A stretch of 64,000 nt of DNA from Lysinibacillus sp. ZYM-1 (lineage in GTDB: Bacteria > Bacillota > Bacilli > Bacillales_A > Planococcaceae): NCBI RefSeq assembly GCF_001308875.1, contig NZ_KQ465111.1, positions 124,001 through 188,000 on the forward strand, given 5' to 3'. Under the pieces are notes generated by a model. The model was given only the letters and a program-made list of their open reading frames with translations. It did not search any database and was not told the DNA's origin. Within the stretch, counting starts at the first letter, position 1, and every line of letters starts with the position of its first letter. The position numbers were made by a program, and so were the translations under genes. Of the stretch, positions 34,613 through 47,503 are shown in pieces.

Positions 34613-35881
34613 TTGTCATACCTACATCAACAACCATTTTTGCCTATTGTTATCCAATCGGGCCAGCATGCCTACGGGGTAGCTCGCTCTTTTTATGAGG
34701 CGTATCATATCAAGAGCCTTGTCATTGAGCCAGCTAGAAAAGCAGGAAATTTCCGATCACTTATCTTCAGTGGTTCAAGGGGGATCGCCACTCAAAATAG
34801 TGGAATTCTTGACTTTCAATATGTAGAGCATTTAGATGATCCTAGCCGTTTTGTACAAGCGCTGATTATGCTGTCGAAGCAGTTTCAGCATCAACGATTG
34901 ATTTTATTAGTTTGTGACTGCTTTTACGCAGAGCTGATCATTGAAAATAAAGAGGTACTAGAAAAGTATTTTATTTTACCCTATATCGATCAGATTTTAC
35001 TAAAGAAAGTTCAAACGAAGGAAAAGTTTTATCAACTTTGCGACATGTATAAGTTAAAATACCCCAAAACAGTGACCATAACAAAAGAACAACACGCAAA
35101 TTGCGTAATACCATTCCATTACCCTATCATTATCAAACCTTCTAATTCTGTGGCGTATACTAGCTGCTCTTTTCCTGAGAAGAAAAAAATCTTTCTAGTC
35201 CAAAATGACAAAGAGATGCGACAAATCGTTCGTTGCATTTATCGCTCGAGCTATCAAGATACCTTAATTTTACAAGAGTTTATTCCTGGTGATGACTCTT
35301 TAATTCGCGTACTAGATGTTTATGTAGGGCGGGATAAAACAGTGAAATTGATGTGTTTAAGTACCAAGCTTTTTGAGGACCCCTCTCCGCAAAATAAAGG
35401 TATTTCTTTAGCGGTCATGACTGACTACGATGAACGATTAATGGATATGATACGGCATTTGTTGGAGGATATTGGCTACTCGGGTTTTGCCAATTTTGAT
35501 ATGAAGTATGATCCACGTGATGGGGAATACAAGCTATTTGAGATGAATCTACGAGCTGGCTCTTCAAGCTACTATGTGACAGCGAGTGGTCATAACTTAA
35601 TGCAATATGTGGTGGATGATCATCTATTCCATATCCAACTTGAAAGAACGTATGTCCAAACTAAACATTTGTGGTCACTACTGCCTCCCAAAACTTTATA
35701 TAAATGTATGGAGAATGAAAAATTAAAAATAGAAGCAAAACGATTAGTTAAACAAGGCCGATATACAAATGCTTTATTTTATAAAGAGGATATGAGTATC
35801 AAGCGTTGGATCAAGCTGAAATTATACAATGGGTACTTACATGTAAAGCATAGGAAGTATTTTATCGATCGTGACGGGTAG
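34613..35881 (+). CDS. ATP-grasp ligase, candidate D-aspartate ligase
   Basis: 422 residues, TTG start at 34613 with GAGG nine bases upstream; GTG 34598 lacks a ribosome site. N-terminal segment YGVARSFYEAYHI and the later VEHLDDPSRFVQALI ... YAELIIENKEVLEKYF, then ATP-grasp core: YPIIIKPSNSVAY, LILQEFIPGDDSLIRVLDVYV, metal-binding FANFDMKYDPRDGEYKLFEMNLRAGSSSY. This pattern is that of the carboxylate-amine ligases that include the D-aspartate ligase of Enterococcus faecium, which adds D-Asp to the peptidoglycan Lys. Lysinibacillus walls carry L-Lys-D-Asp cross-bridges, so that role is attractive but inferred. Free-standing gene. Confidence 0.75.
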   Translation: MSYLHQQPFLPIVIQSGQHAYGVARSFYEAYHIKSLVIEPARKAGNFRSLIFSGSRGIATQNSGILDFQYVEHLDDPSRFVQALIMLSKQFQHQRLILLVCDCFYAELIIENKEVLEKYFILPYIDQILLKKVQTKEKFYQLCDMYKLKYPKTVTITKEQHANCVIPFHYPIIIKPSNSVAYTSCSFPEKKKIFLVQNDKEMRQIVRCIYRSSYQDTLILQEFIPGDDSLIRVLDVYVGRDKTVKLMCLSTKLFEDPSPQNKGISLAVMTDYDERLMDMIRHLLEDIGYSGFANFDMKYDPRDGEYKLFEMNLRAGSSSYYVTASGHNLMQYVVDDHLFHIQLERTYVQTKHLWSLLPPKTLYKCMENEKLKIEAKRLVKQGRYTNALFYKEDMSIKRWIKLKLYNGYLHVKHRKYFIDRDG

Positions 35882-35969
35882 TAGTGCTCCGAATATAACG
35901 GAAACTAAGGGATAAATCCTCTCATCTGCCTGTAATTAAGTCGAATCCACGACATTTGAAGCGCAAACC

Positions 35970-35999
35970 TTGTAGGAAGTATCAACTATTCAGTATAAT
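35970..35999 (+). promoter_or_regulatory. Putative sigma-A promoter for miaB-ymcA
   Basis: TTGTAG (35970-35975), 18-bp spacer, TATAAT (35994-35999), 57 bp before miaB. Perfect -10, moderate -35. Confidence 0.6.
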
Positions 36000-36055
36000 A
36001 GTAAAATGGAAATTCAAGTGCATGGATTTCGTTTGAAAGGAGTTACCTGATTGCG

Positions 36056-37600
36056 ATGAATGAGGAACAACGCTTAGCTAATCAACAGGTCAATCAACCA
36101 AAAAAAGAAGACAAGCCTGAAAAGGATTATAGTAAATATTTTGAGAAGGTCTTTACGGCACCTTCCTTAAAGGATGCTAAAAAACGTGGCAAAGAAGATG
36201 TGAAGTACCATAAGGACTTTAGCATTGCCGAAGAATTTGCGGGGATGGGTAAAGATCGTACCTTCTACATTCGTACGTATGGCTGCCAAATGAATGAGCA
36301 TGACACAGAGGTAATGGCCGGAATTTTTATGCAGCTTGGTTACACACCAACTGATGTCATTGAAGAGGCTGACGTCGTCTTGCTAAATACATGTGCCATT
36401 CGAGAAAATGCAGAAAATAAAGTATTTGGAGAACTTGGTTTCCTGTTGAAATATAAACGAAAAAACCCAGAGATGCTAATCGGGGTTTGTGGCTGTATGT
36501 CGCAAGAGGAATCTGTTGTCAATAAAATTTTAAGAAGTTACCCACATGTCGATATGGTATTTGGAACGCACAATATTCACCGTCTACCAAACATTCTTAC
36601 AGAAGCTTACATGTCGAAAGAAATGGTTGTAGAGGTTTGGTCTAAAGAAGGCGATGTTATAGAACATCTGCCGAAGAAACGCCTTGGTTCCATTAAAGCG
36701 TGGGTTAATATTATGTATGGTTGCGATAAATTTTGTACGTATTGTATCGTACCGTATACACGTGGGAAAGAACGTAGTCGACGTCCAGATGAAATCATTT
36801 CTGAGGTTCGTGAGCTTGCGGCAGCTGGCTATCAAGAGATTATGTTGCTCGGTCAAAATGTCAACGCGTACGGGAAAGACTTTGAAGATATCGAATATCG
36901 TCTTGGCGATTTAATGGATGAATTAAGAAAAATTGATATTCCACGTATTCGTTTTACAACGAGTCATCCTCGAGATTTCGATGATCATTTAATCGAAGTA
37001 CTTGCAAAACGTGGCAATTTAGTTGAACATATTCATCTGCCAGTACAATCTGGCTCTAATGACATCCTAAAAATTATGGCACGTAAATATACACGTGAGC
37101 ATTTCCTAGGATTAGTAGACCGAATTAAAGCTGCAATACCAGAAGTAACCTTAACAACAGACATTATTGTGGGCTATCCGAATGAAACAGAGGAGCAATT
37201 TGAGGAAACATTGTCCTTATACCGTGAAGTCGGTTTTGAGGCAGCGTTTACGTATATTTATTCTCCTCGTGAAGGAACACCAGCTGCGAAAATGGTCGAC
37301 AATATACCTGAAGAGGTGAAAAAAGAGCGTCTTCAACGTTTAAATGAAGTGGTGGGTGAGTACTCACGGAAAGCATTAGAACGTTTAAATGGTGAGGTTG
37401 TCGAAGTATTAGTTGAAGGTACAAGTAAACGACGCGACGATGTGCTGGCGGGCTATACGCGGAAAAATCGTCTGGTCAACTTTAAAGCACCAGCAGAAGT
37501 AATTGGTCAATTAGTAAAAGTTAAAATCATAGAGACTACATCGTATTCACTTACTGGTGAATTTTTGGAAGTCGTAAAAAATGAAAAGGTGGAAGCGTAA
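36056..37600 (+). CDS. miaB: tRNA-2-methylthio-N6-dimethylallyladenosine synthase MiaB
   Basis: 514 residues; the AAAGGAG site is 13 bases from ATG 36056, a little far, but the TTG in between runs into a stop. Radical-SAM methylthiotransferase acting on i6A37 of tRNA, made by MiaA encoded 10 kb downstream. N-terminal UPF0004 domain with cluster cysteines ([28 protein letters not shown]), radical-SAM CxxxCxxC in [22 protein letters not shown]-terminal TRAM domain. The first ~60 residues are a charged extension usual in Bacillus. Confidence 0.96.
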   Translation: MNEEQRLANQQVNQPKKEDKPEKDYSKYFEKVFTAPSLKDAKKRGKEDVKYHKDFSIAEEFAGMGKDRTFYIRTYGCQMNEHDTEVMAGIFMQLGYTPTDVIEEADVVLLNTCAIRENAENKVFGELGFLLKYKRKNPEMLIGVCGCMSQEESVVNKILRSYPHVDMVFGTHNIHRLPNILTEAYMSKEMVVEVWSKEGDVIEHLPKKRLGSIKAWVNIMYGCDKFCTYCIVPYTRGKERSRRPDEIISEVRELAAAGYQEIMLLGQNVNAYGKDFEDIEYRLGDLMDELRKIDIPRIRFTTSHPRDFDDHLIEVLAKRGNLVEHIHLPVQSGSNDILKIMARKYTREHFLGLVDRIKAAIPEVTLTTDIIVGYPNETEEQFEETLSLYREVGFEAAFTYIYSPREGTPAAKMVDNIPEEVKKERLQRLNEVVGEYSRKALERLNGEVVEVLVEGTSKRRDDVLAGYTRKNRLVNFKAPAEVIGQLVKVKIIETTSYSLTGEFLEVVKNEKVEA

Positions 37601-38038
37601 ATGACACAAGTCTTATATACAAAAGAAGATTTAATTAAAAAATCACATGAAATTGCACATATGATTGCGAATACGCCAGAGGTTGAATTTTTCAAAAAGG
37701 CAGAAGCTCAAATTAATGAAAATCAACAAGTACGTGAACGAATTGCTAGTCTAAAAAGCTTACAAAAACAAGCTGTTAATTTCCAACACTTAGGGAAAGA
37801 AAAAGCGTTGAAAATGATTGAAGATAAAATCGCTAAAATCGAAGAAGAAATTAATGACATCCCAGTTGTTCAACAATTTAAAGAATCACAAGGCGATGTA
37901 AATGATTTATTGCAATTAGTATCAAATACAATCGCTAATAATGTAACGAATGAAATTATCCGTTCAACAGGTGGCGATGTTCTACGTGGTGAAACGGGTT
38001 CATATGTAGACAATTCTCAACCAGGTAGCTGCTCTTAA
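37601..38038 (+). CDS. ymcA: RicA/YmcA, RNase Y-interacting regulator
   Basis: 145 residues, ATG immediately after the miaB stop, ribosome site AAAAGGTGG inside miaB. All-helical Com_YlbF family protein. With YlbF and YaaT it forms the Y-complex that steers RNase Y cleavage of operon mRNAs and is needed for biofilm, competence and sporulation. Rny itself is in this window. The short C-terminal PGSCS with a cysteine is consistent with cluster binding reported for the complex. Confidence 0.92.
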   Translation: MTQVLYTKEDLIKKSHEIAHMIANTPEVEFFKKAEAQINENQQVRERIASLKSLQKQAVNFQHLGKEKALKMIEDKIAKIEEEINDIPVVQQFKESQGDVNDLLQLVSNTIANNVTNEIIRSTGGDVLRGETGSYVDNSQPGSCS

Positions 38039-38053
38039 AAAATCATAGAAATT

Positions 38054-38086
38054 AAAGCTCGAATGACAGCATTCGAGCTTTTTTAT
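38054..38086 (+). terminator. ymcA terminator
   Basis: Perfect 12-bp stem AAAGCTCGAATG / CATTCGAGCTTT, ACAG loop, T run. Confidence 0.93.
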
Positions 38087-38235
38087 GTTCATTTCTATAG
38101 AAGAATTCCTACGCGATAGCTGTTATCTTTCGAAAAGAGTTATGGATGAATCATTTCATTCTCTAAAAATATATGTTCACCCAATAGGCGCTACCTGCAT
38201 ATGATGGAGTGAAAAGAGTCGAAGGAGGAATTGCG

Positions 38236-38829
38236 CTGAAACGTTTACGACAAATCGTGACGAAAGCAGTAGTTGCCAAAGGGAAGAAGAGAACGGAAGA
38301 ACGTGTAACATTATCACCAACAAATAAACCGACAAGTATTTTGGGATGCTGGGTAATCAACCACACTTGCTCTGCTAAAAGAGTCGGGAAATTTGTAGAA
38401 GTAACAGGGAAATTTGATGTTAATGTGTGGTATGCCTATAGTAGTCATTCGAAGACAGCTGTGTTTTCGGAAACGATTCACTATAAAGACAAAGTGAAGC
38501 TTCACTATCGAGATGGTGATATTAGTGTTGGTGATGATGTTCGTGTACGGGTAATACAAGAACCAAATTGTATTGAAGCAGTAATCTCTCCATGTGGTAC
38601 GAAATTTGAAATTGTAGTAGAACGTGAAGTGGTTGTGGAAGTAATGGGTGAAACAACAATTTGTATTAGTGTCCATCCACTAGATTATGAAGAAGATTGG
38701 AACTTTAATGATGAGAGTTCTTCATCTTCATCCTCATCTAGTTCTAGTTCAAGCTCATCCTCAAGTTCTGATGGCGAAGGTAGGTATGTGTTAGAGTCAT
38801 CATCGTTTCCTGATGAACGACCAAGATAA
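38236..38829 (+). CDS. cotE: Spore coat morphogenetic protein CotE, probable CTG start
   Basis: 197 residues if begun at CTG 38236, seven bases after GAAGGAGGAA. The only conventional in-frame start (GTG 38209) lies upstream of that ribosome site. Beginning at CTG gives a protein aligned with the known CotE start (about four residues, then IVTKAVVAKGKK). Core: KPTSILGCWVINH, FDVNVWYAYSSHSKTA, EPNCIEAVISPCGTKFEIVVERE. CotE directs outer-coat assembly. The usual acidic C-terminal tail is partly replaced by a run of 18 serines (38716-38769) written with five different Ser codons. Sporulation-type promoter expected but not convincingly located. Confidence 0.85.
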   Translation: MKRLRQIVTKAVVAKGKKRTEERVTLSPTNKPTSILGCWVINHTCSAKRVGKFVEVTGKFDVNVWYAYSSHSKTAVFSETIHYKDKVKLHYRDGDISVGDDVRVRVIQEPNCIEAVISPCGTKFEIVVEREVVVEVMGETTICISVHPLDYEEDWNFNDESSSSSSSSSSSSSSSSSSDGEGRYVLESSSFPDERPR

Positions 38830-38850
38830 ATTTAAAAACCATCATTTTTT

Positions 38851-38912
38851 GATACATGCGAAACGCCAGCATCTTTAAAAAAGGTGAATGAAGCGTTTCG
38901 CATGTATCTTTT
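38851..38912 (+). terminator. Long inverted repeat, probable cotE terminator
   Basis: GATACATGCGAAACGC (38851-38866) is the perfect complement of 38893-38908, 26-nt loop, then TTTT. The right arm and T run abut the extended -10 box of mutS, so terminator and promoter overlap. Confidence 0.65.
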
Positions 38913-38920
38913 GTTATAAT
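38912..38920 (+). promoter_or_regulatory. Extended -10 promoter of mutSL
   Basis: TGTTATAAT: TG plus one base plus a perfect TATAAT, 37 bp before mutS. No good -35, as expected for extended -10 promoters. Confidence 0.6.
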
Positions 38921-38956
38921 AAAACTATCTATAGGCAAGAGCGAGGTAAATATTAT

Positions 38957-41527
38957 ATGACGACATATACACCAATGATGCAACAGTATCTACAGGTAAA
39001 GGAAGAATACAAGGATGCCTTTTTATTTTTTAGATTAGGTGACTTTTATGAAATGTTTTTTGAGGATGCTATCAATGCCTCACAAATTTTAGAGATTACA
39101 TTAACGAGCCGAGATGCAGGTGCAAAAGAGCGAATTCCAATGTGCGGTGTGCCGCATCATTCGGCTAAAAATTATATTGAAACACTTGTGCAAAAAGGTT
39201 ATAAAGTGGCAATTTGTGAACAAACGGAAGATCCAAAGCAAGCAAAAGGCGTGGTCAAACGTGAAGTGGTGCAACTCATCACACCAGGTACAATTATGGA
39301 AGGTAAGGCGCTTGATGGTAAGTCCAACCATTTTATTGGAGCAGCAGAGCAATTGGATGACACAACATTCGTCTATGCTTATTTAGATTTATCAACTGGT
39401 GAAGCAGTGGCATCTTCGATTGAAGGCGATGGTAAAGCGTTATTATTGCAAATGCAGGCCTATGGTATTCGAGAGCTTATTGTGGCGGATAGTTTGCAGC
39501 TATTGCTAGCAGAACATGCAGCTAATGCCGCCATTATACTTTCTGTGGAAGCCGATGAAATGACGATGGATAAAGCAGCTAGCTATTTAGAAGCTGTACC
39601 TCAATCATTGCAAATTCCATGTCTTCGATTATTAGCGTATATTGATAAAACACAAATGCGTTCCTTATCACATATTCAGGCATTCACGTTTAATGAAATC
39701 AAAAATTATTTACGTATAGATTCTAGCTCTAAGCGAAATTTAGAGCTTATTCAATCGATTCGTGGTGGCGATCAAAAGGGGACACTTTTATGGTTGCTAG
39801 ACGATACCGTGACAGCAATGGGAGGACGTAAATTAAAACAATGGATACATCAGCCGCTTGCTACACGCTCAGCTATTGAGGATAGACTAGCGATTGTGAC
39901 TGATTTATTGGAAGAATATTTTGTAAGAACAGAGTTACAAGCGGCCTTAAAACAAGTATATGATTTAGAGCGACTAGCTGGTCGTGTTGCTTTTGGTAAT
40001 GTGGGTGGACGCGATTTAGCACAATTACGTGATTCGTTACGCCAAGTGCCAGCTATTCAGCAGCAATTAATGGGTGCGGATAAGGATACACTTCATCAAC
40101 TAGGTGCAGTGCTCGATACATGTACAGATGTCGAGGTGCTTCTAGCAAAAGCCATTACTGATAATCCACCAATTACGATTAAAGAAGGAGATGTGATTCG
40201 AGACGGCTATAATGAGCGATTAGACGAACTTCGCTATGCTGCTCGTAATGGTAAAGATTGGATTGCCCAGCTCGAGCAAGAAGAGCGTTTGAAAACGGGC
40301 ATTAAAAACTTAAAAATAGGCTATAATCGCATCTTTGGTTATTATATTGAAATTACTAAATCTAATATTCATTTAGCGGATTTAACTCGTTATGAACGCA
40401 AACAAACGCTTGCCAATGCAGAGCGCTACATTACACAGGAACTAAAAGAAAAAGAAGCATTAATTTTAAATGCTGAAGAAGAAAGCTTAACATTAGAATA
40501 TAACCTGTTTGTAGAGATTCGAGATGCATTAAAGGTATTTATTCCACGTGTACAAGCACTGGCAGCGAGCATAAGTGAGTTGGATGTATTACTAAGTTTT
40601 GCTAGTATCTCAGAAAAATATCGTTTTACAAAGCCAGAATTCCATAGCGGACGAGCACTTGAAATCATTGAGGGTCGCCATCCTGTTGTGGAAAAAATGT
40701 TAAATAAGCAAATGTATGTGCCAAACGATTGTGTATTAGAAGAACAGAACAATATGATGCTGATTACGGGACCGAATATGTCTGGTAAAAGTACCTATAT
40801 GCGTCAGGTAGCATTAATTGTTGTCATGGCACAAATGGGCTGCTATGTACCTGCTGAAAAGGCTAAGCTGCCTATTACCGACCAAATTTTTACTCGAATC
40901 GGAGCAGCTGATGATTTAGCAGCAGGACAATCAACATTTATGGTGGAAATGCTGGAATCTCAACATGCCATTACGCATGCCACAAAAAATAGTTTAATGT
41001 TATTTGATGAAATAGGTCGAGGAACTTCTACTTATGATGGTATGAGTCTGGCCCAATCAATGATGGAATATATTCATGACAAAATCGGCGCAAATACGTT
41101 GTTTTCTACGCATTATCATGAATTAACTGCACTTGAAAAGGATTTGCTACGATTACAAAATGTACATGTAGCAGCCACTGAAAAAAATGGCACAGTTGTG
41201 TTCTTGCATAAGGTGAAAAAGGGTGCTGCTGATAAATCGTACGGTATTCATGTGGCACAGCTAGCGCAACTCCCCGAAGAAATACTAACTAGAGCACGTG
41301 TATTATTGGAAAACTTTGAAGCAGGGAACGAAGTAGTGGCTGAAACACAGAAAATAGCAGAACAACCATTGCAAATGTCCTTATTTGCAGAGGAAGAGCC
41401 AATTTGCCCAGCAGAGATAGAGGTGCTAAAAAAATTAGAGAAAGTTAATATTTTAGGAACCTCACCGATGCAAGCAATGAATATTTTATATGAATTACAG
41501 CAAGAGTTATTAAACGTGAAAAAATAA
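38957..41527 (+). CDS. mutS: DNA mismatch repair protein MutS
   Basis: 856 residues from ATG 38957 (GAGGT upstream); the longer frame from 38888 would start inside the promoter. Mismatch-binding ATPase. N-terminal mismatch-recognition motif FRLGDFYEMF (Phe-x-Glu wedge in FYE), connector and lever domains, Walker A GPNMSGKSTYMRQ, signature ADDLAAGQSTFMVEM, Walker B LMLFDEIGRGTSTYDGM, then THYHELT. C-terminal region shows MSLFAEEE, matching the beta-clamp-binding QxxLF type motif. Operon with mutL, 15 bp apart. Confidence 0.98.
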   Translation: MTTYTPMMQQYLQVKEEYKDAFLFFRLGDFYEMFFEDAINASQILEITLTSRDAGAKERIPMCGVPHHSAKNYIETLVQKGYKVAICEQTEDPKQAKGVVKREVVQLITPGTIMEGKALDGKSNHFIGAAEQLDDTTFVYAYLDLSTGEAVASSIEGDGKALLLQMQAYGIRELIVADSLQLLLAEHAANAAIILSVEADEMTMDKAASYLEAVPQSLQIPCLRLLAYIDKTQMRSLSHIQAFTFNEIKNYLRIDSSSKRNLELIQSIRGGDQKGTLLWLLDDTVTAMGGRKLKQWIHQPLATRSAIEDRLAIVTDLLEEYFVRTELQAALKQVYDLERLAGRVAFGNVGGRDLAQLRDSLRQVPAIQQQLMGADKDTLHQLGAVLDTCTDVEVLLAKAITDNPPITIKEGDVIRDGYNERLDELRYAARNGKDWIAQLEQEERLKTGIKNLKIGYNRIFGYYIEITKSNIHLADLTRYERKQTLANAERYITQELKEKEALILNAEEESLTLEYNLFVEIRDALKVFIPRVQALAASISELDVLLSFASISEKYRFTKPEFHSGRALEIIEGRHPVVEKMLNKQMYVPNDCVLEEQNNMMLITGPNMSGKSTYMRQVALIVVMAQMGCYVPAEKAKLPITDQIFTRIGAADDLAAGQSTFMVEMLESQHAITHATKNSLMLFDEIGRGTSTYDGMSLAQSMMEYIHDKIGANTLFSTHYHELTALEKDLLRLQNVHVAATEKNGTVVFLHKVKKGAADKSYGIHVAQLAQLPEEILTRARVLLENFEAGNEVVAETQKIAEQPLQMSLFAEEEPICPAEIEVLKKLEKVNILGTSPMQAMNILYELQQELLNVKK

Positions 41528-41542
41528 AGGAGTGATACGTTA

Positions 41543-44916
<3,374 letters not shown>

Positions 44917-44935
44917 GCTATTGGGGGAGAAAGGT

Positions 44936-46582
44936 ATGTTTTCATATGAACATCGTCCTAAAATTTTATATTATTTAGAGCACTATAGTTTTGACGTTTT
45001 AGTTATTGGTGGGGGAATTACGGGTGCTGGTATTGCACTTGATGCCGCATCAAGGGGACTGTCTGTCGCTTGTATCGACATGCAAGATTTTTCTGCAGGA
45101 ACGTCAAGTCGATCTACCAAACTCATCCACGGTGGATTGCGTTATTTAAAACAATTTGATGTAGGGGTCGTAGCGGAGGTGGGACGTGAGCGTGAAATCG
45201 TCTATGACAATGCTGTTCATGTGACGACACCTGAAAAGATGCTACTGCCTTTATATAAAAAGGGTTCCCTTAGTCCTATGACAACTTCTCTGGCTTTAAA
45301 AGTTTATGACCGTTTGGCAGGTGTCAAAAAACAGGAACGTAGAACGATGCTAAATGCCCAGGAAACCTTAGCGTTAGAACCTTTACTCAATCAAGATGGT
45401 CTTGTCGGTGGAGGTTATTATGTAGAATATCGTACGGATGATGCACGTCTTACGATTGAAGTATTAAAAAAGGCTACCGAATATGGGGCACTTTGTCTTA
45501 ATTATGCTGAGATGAAGGAGTTTATCTACGACAAGAAAAAGCTTGTTGGAATTAAAGTAGAAGATCATTTAACAGGACGTATTCTGGATGTACATGCTGC
45601 ACAAATTGTCAATGCCTCAGGCCCATGGGTGGATGATGTACGACAAAGGGATAAAGTTGCGGATAATAAGCAATTACGGTTGACGAAGGGTGTTCATATT
45701 GTCCTGAATCAAAAGGATTTTCCATTAAAGCAAGCTGTCTATTTCGATATTGCTGATGGGCGTATGGCCTTTGCTATTCCGCGTGATGGCAAAACATATG
45801 TAGGAACAACAGATACTGTCTTTGAGGGCAATCCAGTACATCCAGTTGCGACACAGCAAGATGTGGATTATTTAATCGAGGCCACAAAGAAAGTCTTTCC
45901 AACAGCCAGTATTACAAGAGAAACGATTGAATCATCCTGGGCAGGCGTTCGTCCTTTGATTTATGAAAAAGGAAAGGACCCTTCTGAAATTTCAAGGAAA
46001 GATGAAATTTGGACGGCACCTAGTGGTCTAATGACGATAGCTGGTGGCAAACTAACAGGCTACCGACAAATGGCAGAGTCGATCGTAGATAAAATTGTAA
46101 AAACGCGACGTTATAAGCATGCAAGCTCAAGCGTAACACGAGAGTTATCACTGTCAGGTGCCAAAGGTATTAACGCCATCAATTTCCCTGATTATATAGC
46201 CTATAAAGCTCGAGAGGGTGTTCAATATGGCTTGAATTATGATGAAGCCAAGCAACTTGTGCAAAAATATGGAACGAATGTTGATGCGTTATTTGATCGT
46301 GTGAAATATCTACATGAGCATGGTAGTACAATGCCACTTGCCCTACATGCGATGTTATTATATGGCTTAGAAGCAGAGATGGTCTATACTCCAAGTGACT
46401 TCTTTATTCGTCGAACAGGCATGTTGTATTTTGATATTGAAGCAGTCAAACTTTATAAGCAACAAGTGCTTCAAGTGATGCAACAACACCTGAATTATAC
46501 GGAGGTACAACGGAGTGCTTATATGGCTGAATTAGATCAAGCCATCATCGATGCAACTAATTTTGCGAAAGAAGGGGAGTAA
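44936..46582 (+). CDS. glpD: Aerobic glycerol-3-phosphate dehydrogenase
   Basis: 548 residues from ATG 44936 after GGGGGAGAAAGG. FAD-dependent peripheral membrane enzyme oxidising glycerol-3-phosphate to dihydroxyacetone phosphate. FAD site DVLVIGGGITGAGIALDAASRGL, family signature SSRSTKLIHGGLRYLKQFDV, later IVNASGPWVDD and TIAGGKLTGYR; C-terminal helical DAO_C domain. Twenty bases after glpK, therefore a glpKD operon. Confidence 0.96.
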   Translation: MFSYEHRPKILYYLEHYSFDVLVIGGGITGAGIALDAASRGLSVACIDMQDFSAGTSSRSTKLIHGGLRYLKQFDVGVVAEVGREREIVYDNAVHVTTPEKMLLPLYKKGSLSPMTTSLALKVYDRLAGVKKQERRTMLNAQETLALEPLLNQDGLVGGGYYVEYRTDDARLTIEVLKKATEYGALCLNYAEMKEFIYDKKKLVGIKVEDHLTGRILDVHAAQIVNASGPWVDDVRQRDKVADNKQLRLTKGVHIVLNQKDFPLKQAVYFDIADGRMAFAIPRDGKTYVGTTDTVFEGNPVHPVATQQDVDYLIEATKKVFPTASITRETIESSWAGVRPLIYEKGKDPSEISRKDEIWTAPSGLMTIAGGKLTGYRQMAESIVDKIVKTRRYKHASSSVTRELSLSGAKGINAINFPDYIAYKAREGVQYGLNYDEAKQLVQKYGTNVDALFDRVKYLHEHGSTMPLALHAMLLYGLEAEMVYTPSDFFIRRTGMLYFDIEAVKLYKQQVLQVMQQHLNYTEVQRSAYMAELDQAIIDATNFAKEGE

Positions 46583-46585
46583 GCG

Positions 46586-47503
46586 ATGGAACGTTATATT
46601 CAAATGTCGGATGGACATTTTGTATTCACTCGCACATTAGAACCTAAAACGCCATGTATTGGTCATATCCATATTTTACACGGCATGGCAGAGCATAGTG
46701 CTCGTTATTTAAAACTTGCTCAAACGCTTCATACAGCCGGCTATGTAGTGACAATGCACGATCATCGTGGACACGGTGAAACAGCCGCTTATAATGGGAC
46801 TTTAGGTTTTTTTGCTGAAAAGAACGGCTTTGAACGTGTTGTAGAAGATGCTCATGAAGTGATGACACAATTACATGCACCGTTTGCCGATGTACCGTTC
46901 ATTATTTTTGGTCATAGTATGGGCTCATTCATTACTAGACGCTATATTCAACTGTATGGAGAGCAGGTAGATAATGTTGTTCTCTGTGGTACTGGAAATG
47001 TAACAGCTTTACATGCTATTGGAAATGTCGTGTCCAAGGTATTAGCAAAAGGTCTCGGTAAAGAGACCGAAAGCAAGCTCCTCAATCAATTGAGTTTTGG
47101 TAGCTTTAATAAACAGTTCCCAAACCCAAAGACTGCCTATGACTGGTTATGTTCGGTACAAAAAGAGGTTCAAAAGTATATAGATGATCCATATTGTGGC
47201 TTTATCCCAACCAATCAATTTTTTGTAGATTTAACAACGGGCTTTTCAACACTTAATCGTAAAAAAGAGATTGCGAAAATAAGAAAGGATCTTCCAATTC
47301 TTTTGATAAGTGGTAGTAAAGATCCAGTCGGCGAACAGGGACTAGGAGTCTATGCAGTTGCTGAACAATTAGCAACTGCGGGTGTAGAGGATGTGACTGT
47401 TTATTTGTTTGAGGATAAGCGACATGAAATTTTAAATGAAGACAATCAAGAAGCGGTCTTTCAAGTTTTATTACGGTGGTTAGAAAAATATGATAGAAAA
47501 TAA
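46586..47503 (+). CDS. Alpha/beta hydrolase, lysophospholipase/monoacylglycerol-lipase type
   Basis: 305 residues, ATG four bases after glpD. Serine hydrolase_4 fold: oxyanion region [21 protein letters not shown], nucleophile elbow [11 protein letters not shown], acid residue in GSKDPVG, and catalytic His in [10 protein letters not shown]. No signal peptide. Co-transcription with glpKD suggests it may release glycerol from monoacylglycerols or lysophospholipids to feed the glycerol pathway (inference). Overlaps miaA by 14 bp. Confidence 0.88.
   Translation: MERYIQMSDGHFVFTRTLEPKTPCIGHIHILHGMAEHSARYLKLAQTLHTAGYVVTMHDHRGHGETAAYNGTLGFFAEKNGFERVVEDAHEVMTQLHAPFADVPFIIFGHSMGSFITRRYIQLYGEQVDNVVLCGTGNVTALHAIGNVVSKVLAKGLGKETESKLLNQLSFGSFNKQFPNPKTAYDWLCSVQKEVQKYIDDPYCGFIPTNQFFVDLTTGFSTLNRKKEIAKIRKDLPILLISGSKDPVGEQGLGVYAVAEQLATAGVEDVTVYLFEDKRHEILNEDNQEAVFQVLLRWLEKYDRK

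Noticed and set aside
38314-38676. 120-codon antisense ORF inside cotE
   Set aside because: Lies wholly within a conserved coat gene and has a low-complexity Thr/Asn/Phe-rich translation.
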